DNA of 64,000 bases from the NCBI GenBank assembly GCA_021173225.1, contig JAJOLK010000009.1, positions 1 to 64,000 of the forward strand. The letters are read 5' to 3'. The translations under genes and the position numbers were made by a program. Below, piece after piece: positions 33,001 to 41,691 of this stretch (positions within the stretch are counted from its first letter, which is position 1; every line of letters begins with the position of its first letter). The notes below the pieces were generated by a model that saw nothing but the letters and a program-made list of their open reading frames with translations, did not search any database and had not been told where the DNA came from. The DNA comes from Phycisphaerales bacterium PN19_bin_20. GTDB taxonomy: Bacteria; Planctomycetota; Phycisphaerae; Phycisphaerales; UBA1924.

Positions 33001-33537
33001 GCCAGCGTGCCCGGTGCGCCCGGCGTGCCCGGTGCGCCTTTGGAACTTCCGGCAGCGCCGCCTGTGCTAGGCGTCGCGCCCGTGGCACTTGCGACGCCGT
33101 CACCTGCTCCGATGGAACCTGCGCGAGCGGCGGGCGAGGCCAGTGCGGTTGCGCCGAGCGAGGCCAGGGCGCTCGAAGACGCGAGCCCGGTGCTCGATGG
33201 TGCCGGCCTGCTGCGTCGGTGCGTGAACAAGCGTGAGCTGGCCCTCTCGCTGCTCAGGCGGTTTGCCGATGCGGCCCCAGGGCAGGCGATGGAGCTGGGC
33301 GAGGCGCTGGAGAACGGCGACCTGCCTCGGGCCACGCGGCTGGCGCACGCCATGAAGGGCTCGAGCGCGAATATCGGAGCACCGCGGGTCGCAGCGTCTG
33401 CCAAGGACGTGGAACAGGCCGCACAGGCGGGCGACTTTGAGCGGGCCCGGCTGGCGCACGCTCGACTGCTTGTCGAGCTGCGCCGATTAATAGCTGCTTC
33501 TCTAAAGCCTGAAGCAGCGCTGCCCTTGCCAACCTGA
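30001..33537 (+). CDS. Membrane hybrid sensor histidine kinase with receiver and HPt domains
   Basis: The product is 1178 aa. A first membrane helix (~27-57) is followed by a CHASE4-like sensor (~58-330), a second helix (~331-355), a linker containing a GGAS repeat, and the DHp domain with phospho-acceptor His in [10 protein letters not shown] (~455). The ATPase domain has [25 protein letters not shown] and [11 protein letters not shown] receiver-like domain (~690-830) lacks the phosphorylatable Asp. A complete receiver (~862-985) has [10 protein letters not shown] and [11 protein letters not shown], and an HPt domain has [13 protein letters not shown] near 1115. A GTG at 30001 is used; ATG 30070, just before the first helix, is a good alternative. 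The HD-GYP gene follows 13 nt later and is a likely phosphorelay partner. Confidence 0.93.
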   Translation: MALLRRGLSTDGAGVLRGLLPLSMRKLTLLALTPPLALFFLGLYGVMALVLLATFARVEERDARISIARVTRAISAEADSLAARAGDWATSQEVRDCLQTGLSPGLRGLIQTSGKLSSHAGRIDAIVLVEPSGAVRLSLLRSGVLTEPEGAGARSVGLSSVDAAPQELIKQMQAGSPLNPRTWLGESQQGLVVAGGKVLAVSSVRVPMDLRGREGEAHGGELPHGGVLALARVLQSPQIRVASGLLGARVSVTPSSVAGARVQGLVPRRLSQLGDEHSWWLDTSSVDVRTPTEQRLWAGALLADAAGKPAAVVSIEQQRGIYAQAVQARDSLMWALIAIGAVFMAVLMRVLGMAVLGPVQRLSGQVERLGRQIAIRRAGGGASGGASGGASGGAHNDAGRSDGGEGDALPQLRAQGARELQNLTGEINRLGEAVEAAKRAAVAASEAKSQFLANTSHEIRTPLNGVVGALELLMRTALDERQLRQARLAKFSADSLLQLLNDILDLSKIEAGAVELESIDLDVRDVVEDVALLCGPRASEQDIAIQTRVHPGLRTALRGDPLRLRQVLTNLVSNAVKFTNKGSVVIGASLDRSEQGRVIARFSVTDTGVGIPPDRLDRLFRNFSQVDASTTRRYGGTGLGLSISRQLVELMGGQIGVESELGRGSTFWFTVPLARAMAISSPQGITDDLRRSRLLVVAPPGPEREELRAAIEHWSLTMHCVDGPAQAPDTVRQWALIGQPFAAVLSLANAGATALTRLSVELAALDTTHTPALILVGTGDEREALDLTALGVVGWVDQPIYDGHLLDAITEAIVLVRAPHRGEAARLLERPSVKPASAGATPSAATTGPDRAWQGAPSTEYNSGPRVLLVEDNEVNQLIATELLGEAGYRVTLARNGAEAVALFGDGTAIDAVLSDCQMPVMDGFEAAREMRLAESRRRAGGGSVRAVPIIALTANAQKADREAARDAGMDEFLTKPIDPTKLCETLSRFISQRGRATAPASVPGAPGVPGAPLELPAAPPVLGVAPVALATPSPAPMEPARAAGEASAVAPSEARALEDASPVLDGAGLLRRCVNKRELALSLLRRFADAAPGQAMELGEALENGDLPRATRLAHAMKGSSANIGAPRVAASAKDVEQAAQAGDFERARLAHARLLVELRRLIAASLKPEAALPLPT
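31141..31179 (+). repeat. 12-nt tandem repeat in the hybrid kinase linker
   Basis: Three GGTGCGAGTGGn-type units encode [12 protein letters not shown] in the linker between the membrane-proximal region and the DHp domain. Confidence 0.85.
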
Positions 33538-33550
33538 AGAACGCCACGCC

Positions 33551-34639
33551 ATGCACACGCAGACCACCCACAGCCCGGTTGCCGCCAAGCCCATGCACGT
33601 GATCGTCGCGGACGACGACGAGCTGTCGCGCGAGCTGGTGTCGGCCGCGCTGCAGGCCGAGGGGCACACGGTGCAGAGCGCCAAGGACGGCGACGAGGCG
33701 TACGAGCTGCTCAAGGGCGGCACTGCGCAGGTGGTCATCAGCGACTGGGAGATGCCCGGGTGCGACGGGCCGCAGCTTGCGCGCCGGATCCGCCGTGCCG
33801 GCTTCGGGCGGTACGTGTACGTGATCTTGCTGACTGGGCGGAGCGGGACGGACAACCTTGTCGAAGGCTTGCAGGCGGGCGCGGACGACTTTCTCTCCAA
33901 GCCATTTGATCCCTCCGAGCTTTCGGTGCGGCTGAGCGTGGCGCGGCGGATCAGCGGGCTTGAGTCGCGCGACTTGATGATCTTTGCGATGGCCCGCTTG
34001 GCGGAGAGCCGTGACAACGAGACCGGCGCGCACCTTGAGCGGACGCGGGTGTACTGCAAGCTGCTGGCCGAGTCGATGGCTGGGCACGGCGCGTACGCCG
34101 GGAAGCTTGACGAGGAGTTCGTGCGGACGATCTACGCGACCAGCCCGCTGCACGACATCGGCAAGGTCGGGATTCCCGACGCGGTGCTGCTGAAGCCGGG
34201 CAAGCTGACGGACGAGGAGTACCGCGTGATGCAGGGGCACGCGCTGATCGGGGCGCAGACGCTCAGCTCGCTGATCGACCAGGGGCACGACGCGCTGTAC
34301 CTGCGGATGGCCCGCGACATCGCCTGGACGCACCACGAGCGGTTTGATGGGACCGGCTACCCGCGCCAGCTTCGCGGTGAGGAGATCCCGCTGTGCGGGC
34401 GGATCATGGCCCTGGCTGATGTGTACGACGCGCTGCGCTCCAAGCGCGTGTACAAGGACGGGTACCCGCACGCAACGGCTTCGCGGATCATCACCGACGC
34501 CGCGGGCGGCCACTTTGACCCTGATGTGGTCGCGGCGTTCGTGCGGTGCGAAGGGCAGTTCCAGTCACTGAGCGAGCAGATGTGCGACATGAAGGGCGGC
34601 TCGGGCGCGAGCGTGATTCCGCCGAGGCTGGCTGCCTAG
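33551..34639 (+). CDS. Response regulator with HD-GYP output domain (c-di-GMP phosphodiesterase)
   Basis: The product is 362 aa. The receiver (~15-130) has VIVADDDELS, phospho-acceptor Asp in VISDWEMPGCDG, and LSKPFDP. The HD-GYP domain (~150-345) has LHDIGKVGIPD and WTHHERFDGTGYPRQLRG, with both metal-site HD and the GYP signature, so it should hydrolyse cyclic di-GMP. A start at 33593 (MHVIVADDD) is an alternative. The 13-nt gap after the hybrid kinase implies one operon and one pathway. Confidence 0.94.
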   Translation: MHTQTTHSPVAAKPMHVIVADDDELSRELVSAALQAEGHTVQSAKDGDEAYELLKGGTAQVVISDWEMPGCDGPQLARRIRRAGFGRYVYVILLTGRSGTDNLVEGLQAGADDFLSKPFDPSELSVRLSVARRISGLESRDLMIFAMARLAESRDNETGAHLERTRVYCKLLAESMAGHGAYAGKLDEEFVRTIYATSPLHDIGKVGIPDAVLLKPGKLTDEEYRVMQGHALIGAQTLSSLIDQGHDALYLRMARDIAWTHHERFDGTGYPRQLRGEEIPLCGRIMALADVYDALRSKRVYKDGYPHATASRIITDAAGGHFDPDVVAAFVRCEGQFQSLSEQMCDMKGGSGASVIPPRLAA

Positions 34640-34662
34640 GCCGCGGGTTCCAAGTCAGCGTG

Positions 34663-35589
34663 CTAGCGCGTCCGCCGGGCCATGAAGTTGGCCAGCTCAA
34701 TCAGCGGCTGTGCGCGATCACCCAACGGGGCGACGGCAGCGATCGCCTCGGCGCACAGGGCCTCGGCCCGCGCGCGTGAGTGATCAAGGCCCAGCACGCC
34801 GGGGTACGTGCGCTTGCCCATGGCCTGATCTTTGCCGGTCTTCTTGCCCACGTGCTCGCTGGGCTGGGTGACGTCCAGCACGTCGTCAACAATCTGGAAC
34901 ATCAGCCCCGCGCAGTGGGCGTAGCTGCTGACACAGGCCAGCGCGCGGTCACTGCCGCGGGCAGCGATGACCCCGCAGCGGCACGCACAGGCCAGCAGCG
35001 CGCCGGTCTTGTGCCGGTGGATGAGCGCCAGCTCATCGGCGGGGCTCAGGCCCTGCGGCAGCCCGCCGAGGGTGTCCCAGACCTGCCCGGCGATCATCGC
35101 GTTGGTCCCGTTGGCAACCTCGCGGCAAAGTCGCACGGCCGAGGCGGCGTCGCCCGGGCTGGTGAGAATGACACCGAAGGCCATTGTCAGCATCCCGTCG
35201 CCGGCGAGGATCGCCATCGCCTCAGAGGTGTGCTTGTGCAGCGTTGGGCGCCCGCGGCGCAGGTCATCGTCGTCCATCGCGGGCAGGTCGTCGTGGACGA
35301 GGCTGAAGGCGTGGACGAGCTCGACGGCGCACGCCGCGGGCAGCGCCTCGGGGCCGAGGCCACCGGCGGCGACGCAGCAGTGCCAGGCCAGCAGTGGGCG
35401 CACGCGCTTGCCGGGCCCGAGCAGGGCGTAGCTCACGGCATCACGCAGGCTTGCGGGGCCCTCGACGCGCTTGACCACTTCGGCCAGCGCGGCCTCAACC
35501 TGGGCCAGGGCCGGCGCGTCAGCGGCTCGTGATGTGCTCGGCTCGGTCATGGCTCGCAAGTTCAAACCTTGTTCGACGCCCAGGCTCAC
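34663..35589 (-). CDS. ispA: Polyprenyl (farnesyl/geranyl) diphosphate synthase
   Basis: The product is up to 308 aa. It condenses isopentenyl diphosphate with allylic diphosphates for quinones, undecaprenyl carriers or carotenoids. The first aspartate-rich motif is LVHDDLPAMDDDDLRRGRPT; the second is FQIVDDVLDVTQ, followed by GKKTGKDQAMGKRTYPG, the arrangement of short-chain IspA-type enzymes. GTG 35589 follows GAGG overlapping the ptsN stop; ATG 35550 is an alternative. Product chain length cannot be fixed from sequence here. It is the last gene of rsmB-ptsN-ispA. Confidence 0.9.
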   Translation of the reverse strand: MSLGVEQGLNLRAMTEPSTSRAADAPALAQVEAALAEVVKRVEGPASLRDAVSYALLGPGKRVRPLLAWHCCVAAGGLGPEALPAACAVELVHAFSLVHDDLPAMDDDDLRRGRPTLHKHTSEAMAILAGDGMLTMAFGVILTSPGDAASAVRLCREVANGTNAMIAGQVWDTLGGLPQGLSPADELALIHRHKTGALLACACRCGVIAARGSDRALACVSSYAHCAGLMFQIVDDVLDVTQPSEHVGKKTGKDQAMGKRTYPGVLGLDHSRARAEALCAEAIAAVAPLGDRAQPLIELANFMARRTR

Positions 35590-35599
35590 GCCGTGACCC

Positions 35600-36058
35600 T
35601 CAGCGCAGCTCTTGCTCTTTGAGCAGCTCGTAGACCTCAGCGCCGCTGGTAGCGGCGTAGATGCGCTCGCGGAACTCGGCCATCATCATGATGCGCGAGA
35701 CGCGGGCGAGGGCCTGAATGTGGTCGCTGTTGCGGTCGGGGCTGCTGGCGAGCATCATGATGAGGCGGACGGGCTTGCCGTCGATGGCGCCAAACTCGAT
35801 GGGCTCAGCGGGCTTGCCGACGGCCATGACCAGCCCGGTGACGCCCGCGCACTTGCCGTGGGGGATGGCCAGCCCGTGCCCGATGCCGGTGGTGCGGGTC
35901 TGCTCGCGCGTCCAGACCGCGTCCTTGAGGGCCTGCGGCTCTGCGATTTTGCCGATCGCGGCCATCATGTCTACCAGCTCTTCGATGCACGCGCGCTTTG
36001 CGCCGCCCATCAGTGGGGCCCGCACACACTCAGGTTGAAGGATGTCCAGCAGCGTCAT
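35600..36058 (-). CDS. ptsN: PTS EIIA-type (EIIA-Ntr/fructose) regulatory protein, copy 1
   Basis: The product is 152 aa, a single EIIA domain. The phospho-acceptor histidine lies in GHGLAIPHGKCAGV (~residues 60-73), and LMMLASSP-type sequence (LIMMLASSPDRNSDHIQALA) follows. No EIIB or EIIC is near, so a regulatory rather than a sugar-transport role is likely. A second EIIA gene and HPr lie at 54853-55612. It is 137 nt downstream of rsmB and 10 nt upstream of the prenyl synthase gene. Confidence 0.9.
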   Translation of the reverse strand: MTLLDILQPECVRAPLMGGAKRACIEELVDMMAAIGKIAEPQALKDAVWTREQTRTTGIGHGLAIPHGKCAGVTGLVMAVGKPAEPIEFGAIDGKPVRLIMMLASSPDRNSDHIQALARVSRIMMMAEFRERIYAATSGAEVYELLKEQELR

Positions 36059-36195
36059 GTTCGTTGTCGCAGCGTTGAGGCGGGCGCGGTCAAGGCGGTG
36101 GGGGTCGGTAGGGTCTGTAGGGGTCGGTGGGGGGTCGGTGGCGGCGCAGCGCTCGGGACAATCGCCCGGGCGAGAGCAGCGAGGATAGCGCGGGC

Positions 36196-38220
36196 TCAGG
36201 TCGCCCGCAGCAGCGCGACATACGCGCCGTCGTGGTACGAACTGGCCGGGCTTGCGGCCCCGCCTGCGGGCAGCGTCAGCTCTTCGCAGATGAGCGTGAG
36301 CCCCAGCTTGTCGCAGGCCCAGCGGGCCTGCTGGGCGTTCTCACGCGGGTCAAGGCTGCACGTGGCGTAGACCACCAGCGCGCCCGGGCCGCGCAGCAGC
36401 GTGCGGCTCAGGGTCAGCACGTCACGCTGCACCTGTACCAACTGCCCGAGGCTGTGGTCACCGAACCGGTACTTGGCCTCGGCGCGCCGGGCCAGCACGC
36501 CGGTATTGCTGCACGGCACATCCAGCAGCAGCAGGTCACACGCGCCGGCGTAGACGCTCACGGGCGCTGCCGCGAGCGGCGCGTCCGGCTGAGTTTTCTG
36601 GGGCCGGGCACTTTGGGGCCGGGCACTTTGGGGCTGGTTCTTTGCGGGCTGGTTCTTTGGGGGCGGGTTCTTCGCGCGCGCATCGCGCGGTTGGATGCTC
36701 GTGTACTCGACCGACCGGACCCGCCCGGAGGTGCCCAGCACGCTTTCGAGCGTTCGGCGGCGGTGCGTGTCGATGTCGGTGGCGATGACGCTGGCCTGCG
36801 GGAACATGGCCGCGAGCTGGCGCGTCTTGGTCCCCTGCCCGGCGCAGACGTCGGCCAGCAGGGCCCGCTCGCCCAGGGCGCGAAGGCCTTCGATCTCTCG
36901 CGCCGACTCCGGGCGTGCCAGCAGCCCCAGCAGCGAGTGGCTTGACGCAGGGTCTTGCACCCATACGCCCGAGGTTGCAGCCGCAGAGCCCGCGATGCCC
37001 GCACGCGGCGGGCCGAAGCGGTCTAGCAGCGCCACAAGCTCATCGCGCGTGCCACGGAAGACAAAGTGCCCAGCGCGGTCGTGCGGCACCACCGCCGACG
37101 CGTGCCCGTCGGGCTGATCTACACCCACCAGGGCCGCAAGCGCCGCGCGGGCCCGAGGGTCGTGCGCGGCGTTGATGATCGTCGGCGCGTCACTGACGCT
37201 GTGCAGCGCCAGAGCGTGGGCCACGTCAGCCCCGAACGTCGCGATGAAGCTCGCGAGCAGCGCGCGGGGCAGGCCTGTTGCCGCGGCCACGGCGTGGACA
37301 GGGTCCTCGGGCAGCAGCTCGCTGGTGAGCTCAACACACACGCCCCCGGCCAGCGGCAGGTGCTTGCGCGTGGTAGTCCAGTCTGCCGGCAGCGGGACGC
37401 CCTTGCTGCCGACCGCCTCGACCACGCGCCGCATCACGGCGTTGACCAGCCCGCCCGCGGGCGAGCCCAGGGCCTGCTTGACCCACGCCACGGCGTGGTT
37501 CACTGCCGCGTGCGCGGGCACACGATCGAGCAGCACAACCTGCGCCGAGGCGCATAGCAGCGCGCCCATCGCGTGCGCTTCGAGCTTGGTCAGCGGCTGG
37601 CGGCAGCCCTTGGCAATCAGGCGCTCGAGCGTGACCCAGCGGCGCGTTGCCGCGTCAGTGATCGCGTGCGCCAGGCCGACGTCGCGCGGGTCAAGCCCCG
37701 GCGGCAGCAGCGGGCCATCAAGGCTCAGACGCGGGTAGACGTCCGCCTGCATTGCCAGGTGCAGCGCGACGGCGTCACGAGCCACATCACCCGTGCTGGC
37801 TGGCTGAGGGATGCGACGCTCTTCCTTGGGCAGCGCCCTGCCGGCCTGCCCACCCTTGGCTCGCGCGTCAGACTTCTTGGGTGCAGCTTGCACCGAGTCT
37901 GCGGGCTTGGACTCTGGTGGCTGGCCGTCTGCTGACTGGCCCTGGGCCTGCTTGGACACGGTCCGCGGCGCGTCTGGCCCCAGTTCTCTTGACCCGCGCT
38001 CTTGGGGCCCGCGCTCTTGGGGCCCGCGCGCCTCGGCACGAGTCGCACCGCTTAGCCTTAGCTCAGACTTCCGCGGCACGCCCGACGCCCCACCCGTGGA
38101 CTTCGAGTACCCTTGACCAGTCTTTGGGCCGGAACCGCGATCGCCTCGCGCAGCCGGAGAAGGGCCAGAAGCCACCGGGGGCTTGCGCCCCGCACGTCCT
38201 GCACTGTTGCGTTCATTCAC
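36196..38220 (-). CDS. rsmB: RsmB/NOL1-type 16S rRNA (cytosine-C5) methyltransferase with repeat-rich inserts
   Basis: The product is about 674 aa; RsmB is normally ~430-450. It makes m5C in 16S rRNA (C967 in E. coli). From about residue 130 comes the NusB-like RNA-binding domain, then the Rossmann methyltransferase with LLADVCAGQGTKTRQLAAMF, the motif IV cysteine DVPCSNTGVLARR and the catalytic motif VI YATCSLDPREN. Extra length is a disordered N-terminus (PQERG repeats, 37991-38035) and an insertion of PAKNQ/PQSAR pentads (36586-36675) inside the catalytic domain. The start is uncertain: GTG 38220 is used because it is 5 nt from a TACGCT hexamer and just short of the divergent kinase gene. 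Frames reaching 38919 run antisense to that kinase and are rejected. Confidence 0.88.
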   Translation of the reverse strand: MNERNSAGRAGRKPPVASGPSPAARGDRGSGPKTGQGYSKSTGGASGVPRKSELRLSGATRAEARGPQERGPQERGSRELGPDAPRTVSKQAQGQSADGQPPESKPADSVQAAPKKSDARAKGGQAGRALPKEERRIPQPASTGDVARDAVALHLAMQADVYPRLSLDGPLLPPGLDPRDVGLAHAITDAATRRWVTLERLIAKGCRQPLTKLEAHAMGALLCASAQVVLLDRVPAHAAVNHAVAWVKQALGSPAGGLVNAVMRRVVEAVGSKGVPLPADWTTTRKHLPLAGGVCVELTSELLPEDPVHAVAAATGLPRALLASFIATFGADVAHALALHSVSDAPTIINAAHDPRARAALAALVGVDQPDGHASAVVPHDRAGHFVFRGTRDELVALLDRFGPPRAGIAGSAAATSGVWVQDPASSHSLLGLLARPESAREIEGLRALGERALLADVCAGQGTKTRQLAAMFPQASVIATDIDTHRRRTLESVLGTSGRVRSVEYTSIQPRDARAKNPPPKNQPAKNQPQSARPQSARPQKTQPDAPLAAAPVSVYAGACDLLLLDVPCSNTGVLARRAEAKYRFGDHSLGQLVQVQRDVLTLSRTLLRGPGALVVYATCSLDPRENAQQARWACDKLGLTLICEELTLPAGGAASPASSYHDGAYVALLRAT
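36586..36675 (-). repeat. Five to six 15-nt repeats in the rsmB catalytic domain
   Basis: GGGCCGGGCACTTTG twice (36601, 36616), GGGCTGGTTCTTTGC (36631), GGGCTGGTTCTTTGG (36646) and GGGCGGGTTCTTCGC (36661), preceded by a degenerate copy (36586-36600). Read on the minus strand they give PPPKN-QPAKN-QPQSA-type pentads. Confidence 0.9.
37991..38035 (-). repeat. Three 15-nt repeats in the rsmB N-terminal region
   Basis: GACCCGCGCTCTTGG (37991), GGCCCGCGCTCTTGG (38006) and GGCCCGCGCGCCTCG (38021), encoding GPQER-type pentads in the disordered leader. Confidence 0.85.
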
Positions 38221-38230
38221 CCCCCAGCGT

Positions 38231-39979
38231 ATGTCCAGCCTGCGACCCAGCACGACCCCCACGACCTCCTTCGGCCTGCCTACCCCCAGCACGACCCCCG
38301 GCACACCGCCACCTACTGGCCTCGCTGCGCCCGCGGCACCGCCCGAGCCTGAGCCGGTCTGGCCCAAGATCATCCAGACCTTTGAGCGCACGCGCCCCGC
38401 CGGGCTGCTGGCCAAGATGCGGATCCGCAAAAAGCTGATCGTGCTGCACACGATCTTCTCACTGACGCTGGCGGCGGTGCTGGTGCTGCTGATGCGTCCG
38501 GCACTCTCGCGGATCGTCCGCGAGGCCGAGATGCACGAGGCCCGATTGATCGCCGACATCGCACTGACGGCGCTGGCCGCGGGCGTCACGCTTGATGACA
38601 TCACCCAGCGGCTGCCGCCCGATGTGCGGCTGCGGATCGGCGACGCGGCCACGCTGGCGGGCGAGCTGCGCCTTCCGACGCCCTCACCGTTCGGGACGGC
38701 GCTGGCAAACCAGCAAGCGCAGGACGGGCCGAGCGCGGGCGTGATTGCGCTGCTGGACGCCTCGGGGCGCGCGCTGGCGGTCGAGGTCAGGCTTGAGGCG
38801 CCCCGGCGTGAGGTGCGGCTGCTGTACGTGGTGCTGGTGGTGGCGCTGCTGGGCGTATACGGGCTCATTGCGCTGTGCCTTGAGCTGTTCGTGCTGCCAC
38901 GCAACGTCTGGCGGCCCATCAGCGCGATGCTGCAGGCCGACGAGGCGGTGCGTGAGAACCGGCGCGAGGGCGAGGTGATCCCTGAGAGCTACATCCCCGC
39001 TGACGAGCTGGGCCAGATTATGCGCTCGCGCAACGCGACCGTCGGCGCGATGCGTGACACCCAGGCCCGACTCAACGCCGCCCTGGGCGAGCTTGAGCGC
39101 ATCGCCAGCGACCTGCACCGCAAGAACCACCTGCTCGAGACGGCCAAGCGCAACCTGGCCGACGCTGACCGCCTGGCCAGCCTGGGCATGATGTCCGCCG
39201 GGCTGGCCCACGAGATCAACACGCCCCTGGCGGTCATCAAAGGTCTGGCCGAGAAGCTCGCCACCGCGCCCGACGGCCGCCTGGCACCGGCCGAGGCGCA
39301 GCTGCTGGTCCGCGTCACCGGGCGGCTTGAGCGCCTGAGCGAGAGCCTGCTGGACTTTGCCCGGGCGCGGCCGCCCACCAAACTCCTTACGCCGATCGCG
39401 CCGGTGGTTGACGAAGCGTGGACGCTAGTCTCGATTGATCGCCATGCGCGAAATATTGTACTGCGCGTGCACCTGCCCGAAGGCTTGGCGGCACCGGCCG
39501 ACCCGGACCGACTGCTGCAGGTGATGGTCAACCTGCTGCGCAACGCCGTAGACGCGATGAGCTTTGCTGACAACGCCCGCCCAAACCACGCCCGTTCAGA
39601 CCACGCCCGTTTAGACCACGCTCCGGCACAGGCCGGCCTGTCTGAGTTGACGCTCACCGGCGCGACGGTTGAGCGCGACGGTGCGCGGTGGATCAGCCTG
39701 GTGCTGGCCGACCGCGGGCCCGGGCTTTCGCCAGAGATCGTCGGGCGGCTCTTTGAGCCCTTCAGCACCACCAAGCTTGACGCCCGCGGAACGGGGCTGG
39801 GGCTCGCCGTCAGCCAAGGCATCATCTCTGAGCACGGCGGGCTGCTGACGGCCCGCAACCGCGTTGACGGCATCACCGGTGCCGAGTTCGAGGTCCTGCT
39901 GCCCGGCGGGGAGTCCCGAGCTGCGCCCCTTGAGGCGTCGCCAGCCACACGGGCCGGCCAAGAGGCTTTGCCTGCGTGA
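38231..39979 (+). CDS. Membrane sensor histidine kinase (NtrB/DctB-like)
   Basis: The product is 582 aa. A Pro/Thr-rich N-terminus leads to helix 1 (LIVLHTIFSLTLAAVLVLLM, ~70-90), a short extracytoplasmic domain, helix 2 (VVLVVALLGVYGLIALCLEL, ~200-220), a HAMP-like segment, then the DHp box LGMMSAGLAHEINTPLAVI (His ~332). The ATPase domain has VMVNLLRNAVDAM, LADRGPGLSPEI and GTGLGLAVS. Between the N box and the G1 box is an inserted HARSD pentad repeat (39571-39630). ATG 38231 is used. rsmB starts divergently only 10 nt away. No adjacent response regulator gene is seen. Confidence 0.9.
   Translation: MSSLRPSTTPTTSFGLPTPSTTPGTPPPTGLAAPAAPPEPEPVWPKIIQTFERTRPAGLLAKMRIRKKLIVLHTIFSLTLAAVLVLLMRPALSRIVREAEMHEARLIADIALTALAAGVTLDDITQRLPPDVRLRIGDAATLAGELRLPTPSPFGTALANQQAQDGPSAGVIALLDASGRALAVEVRLEAPRREVRLLYVVLVVALLGVYGLIALCLELFVLPRNVWRPISAMLQADEAVRENRREGEVIPESYIPADELGQIMRSRNATVGAMRDTQARLNAALGELERIASDLHRKNHLLETAKRNLADADRLASLGMMSAGLAHEINTPLAVIKGLAEKLATAPDGRLAPAEAQLLVRVTGRLERLSESLLDFARARPPTKLLTPIAPVVDEAWTLVSIDRHARNIVLRVHLPEGLAAPADPDRLLQVMVNLLRNAVDAMSFADNARPNHARSDHARLDHAPAQAGLSELTLTGATVERDGARWISLVLADRGPGLSPEIVGRLFEPFSTTKLDARGTGLGLAVSQGIISEHGGLLTARNRVDGITGAEFEVLLPGGESRAAPLEASPATRAGQEALPA
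39571..39630 (+). repeat. Four 15-nt repeats within the kinase ATPase domain
   Basis: CAACGCCCGCCCAAA, CCACGCCCGTTCAGA, CCACGCCCGTTTAGA and CCACGCTCCGGCACA in direct succession, encoding NARPN-HARSD-HARLD-HAPAQ. Confidence 0.9.
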
Positions 39980-40283
39980 ATCCAACGCCGATCGAGAACG
40001 CTCCGCCAGTCAGCACGCCACCCATCGCGCTTACGAGCTCGATCGTCTGACCCTGTGTCACCTCCGTCCGCGAGATCGCAAAGCTCGGCATACCAAGATT
40101 CTTCTGCCGCCGGAACTGGGACGGCCGTGCGGCCCGCGCAGCGTGAGCAACGGTGCCGCCCGGTCAATGCCCGGCGACGCCCGCGTCATCCGGCTAGGTC
40201 ATTGAACACGCGGCCCAGAGGCCTGACACAGTTCTCACACACCGCGCGCCCACGCCCGGGCCCGCGCGCGCTAGTCTGCCACC
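39980..40283. other. Intergenic region before the PhoD-like gene, with a -10 candidate
   Basis: I see no gene in these 304 nt. TAGTCT at 40272-40277 sits exactly 6 nt before ATG 40284, matching the spacing found at other genes of the window. The region upstream is GC-rich and gives no clear -35. Confidence 0.4.
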
Positions 40284-41591
40284 ATGGCGACGATCCTTCG
40301 AGCGGTGCTGGCGGCGGGTGTGCTTGCGGCGGCAGGCGCGACCTGGATACGGGCGGATGTGGCGGCCAGTGTGGCGGCGGCTGTCCCAGAAGTCGTCCCG
40401 GCAGTCGTCCCGGTAGTTGCCCCGGCGGCGGACGCGCTGGCGGCGGACGCGCTGGTAGTCACCATTGCGCTGGGCTCGTGCATCAAAGAAGACCAGCCGT
40501 CCCCGGCGCTAGAGGCCGCGGCTCGCATCCAGCCTGACGTTTTCGTCTTTCTGGGCGACAACATCTACGGCGACAGCACCGACATGGAGGTCTTCCGCAC
40601 CAAGTACGCCAACCTCGAAGCGCAGCCCGGGCTGCGTGCGCTTCGGGCCGGGCCCACGCGCGTGCTGGCAACGTGGGACGACCACGACTTTGGCGACAAC
40701 GACATGGGCGTTGAATACACCATGAAGCGCCAGACTCAGGCGATCTTCTGCGACTTTTGGAAGGAGCCGGCGGACTCAAAGAGGCGGACCCGCGACGGGA
40801 TCTACGACAGCGTGCTGCTCGGGCCGCAGGGCCAGCGCGTGCAGATCATTTTGCTGGACGCGCGGTTCAACCGCTCGCCGCTAAAGCGCCGCACACCGAG
40901 CGACACGCCACTGCCGAGAGGCCAGCGCGGCGAGTGGTGGAGTGCGGGCTACGGCGGCGACTATCTCGCCCACACCGACACGACCACGACGCTCTTGGGC
41001 GAGGCGCAGTGGGCGTGGCTTGAGGAGCAGCTCAAGGTGCCGGCGGAGGTCAGGCTCATCGCCAGCAGCGTGCAGTTTGCCAGTGAAGAGCACCGGTTTG
41101 AGAGCTGGGCGAACTTTCCGCACGAGCGCGTGCGGATGGCCCGGCTCATCAAGCGGACCGGCGCCGCGGGCGTCGTGTTTGCGTCGGGCGATAGGCATTG
41201 GGGCGAGCTGAGCGCGGTGCGGCCTGGGAAGCTGACCAGCACGCCGCCGACGTTCGAGGACCCGTCGATCAAGCTGGCCAGCGACGCGGACCAGCCAACG
41301 TACCCGCTGTTCGACGTGACGGCTTCGGCGCTTAACCGGTCTGCCTCGGTGCGAACGGAGCGCAACATGCACCGGTTGGGCGACGCGGGCGAGGGCAAAG
41401 CCAACGATCAGGGCGGGCCGTATTTGCTGGGCAACTTTGGGCTCATCACGATCAACTGGGACCAGCGTTCCGAGCGGCGCGCGCGGCAGGGCGAGGCTCA
41501 TGTTCCCGACCCGACGCTGACCCTTGAGATCCGCGATGCGCGCGGGGCGGGCGTGCTGCGGCACCAGGTTCGCCTGGCCGAGCTGAAGTAG
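40284..41591 (+). CDS. Exported PhoD-like metallophosphatase
   Basis: The product is 435 aa. An N-terminal hydrophobic segment (TILRAVLAAGVLAAAGATW) suggests export. After an Ala/Val/Pro linker the domain begins IALGSCIKEDQ. Typical PhoD-family elements follow: PDVFVFLGDNIYGD, RVLATWDDHDFGDND, IILLDARFNR and VFASGDRHWGE. These metal-binding motifs fit a Ca/Fe-dependent phosphodiesterase or phosphomonoesterase of the alkaline phosphatase D family. The real substrate is unknown. A 15-nt repeat array begins right after its stop. Confidence 0.9.
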   Translation: MATILRAVLAAGVLAAAGATWIRADVAASVAAAVPEVVPAVVPVVAPAADALAADALVVTIALGSCIKEDQPSPALEAAARIQPDVFVFLGDNIYGDSTDMEVFRTKYANLEAQPGLRALRAGPTRVLATWDDHDFGDNDMGVEYTMKRQTQAIFCDFWKEPADSKRRTRDGIYDSVLLGPQGQRVQIILLDARFNRSPLKRRTPSDTPLPRGQRGEWWSAGYGGDYLAHTDTTTTLLGEAQWAWLEEQLKVPAEVRLIASSVQFASEEHRFESWANFPHERVRMARLIKRTGAAGVVFASGDRHWGELSAVRPGKLTSTPPTFEDPSIKLASDADQPTYPLFDVTASALNRSASVRTERNMHRLGDAGEGKANDQGGPYLLGNFGLITINWDQRSERRARQGEAHVPDPTLTLEIRDARGAGVLRHQVRLAELK

Positions 41592-41650
41592 CCCCGCGTT
41601 AGTACCCCCGCGCCAAATGCCCCCGCGCCAATTAGCCCCGCGCCCTTGCC
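41592..41650. repeat. 14-15-nt tandem repeat starting at the stop codon of the PhoD-like gene
   Basis: CCCCGCGTTAGTAC, CCCCGCGCCAAATGC, CCCCGCGCCAATTAG and CCCCGCGCCCTTGCC follow one another from the base after the stop codon. Confidence 0.8.
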
Positions 41651-41691
41651 GATTGGCCTCTTCCCAGCCCATTGCCGCCCCAACGCCCCGC

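Noticed and set aside
38221-38919. Long minus-strand extension of rsmB to 38919
   Set aside because: It runs antisense through the histidine kinase gene, whose membrane helices and downstream motifs are clear, and the extension has no recognisable domain.
38989-40167. Minus-strand open frame of about 390 codons
   Set aside because: It mirrors the kinase coding strand, is Ser/Arg-rich and shows no motif; typical of antisense frames in high-GC DNA.
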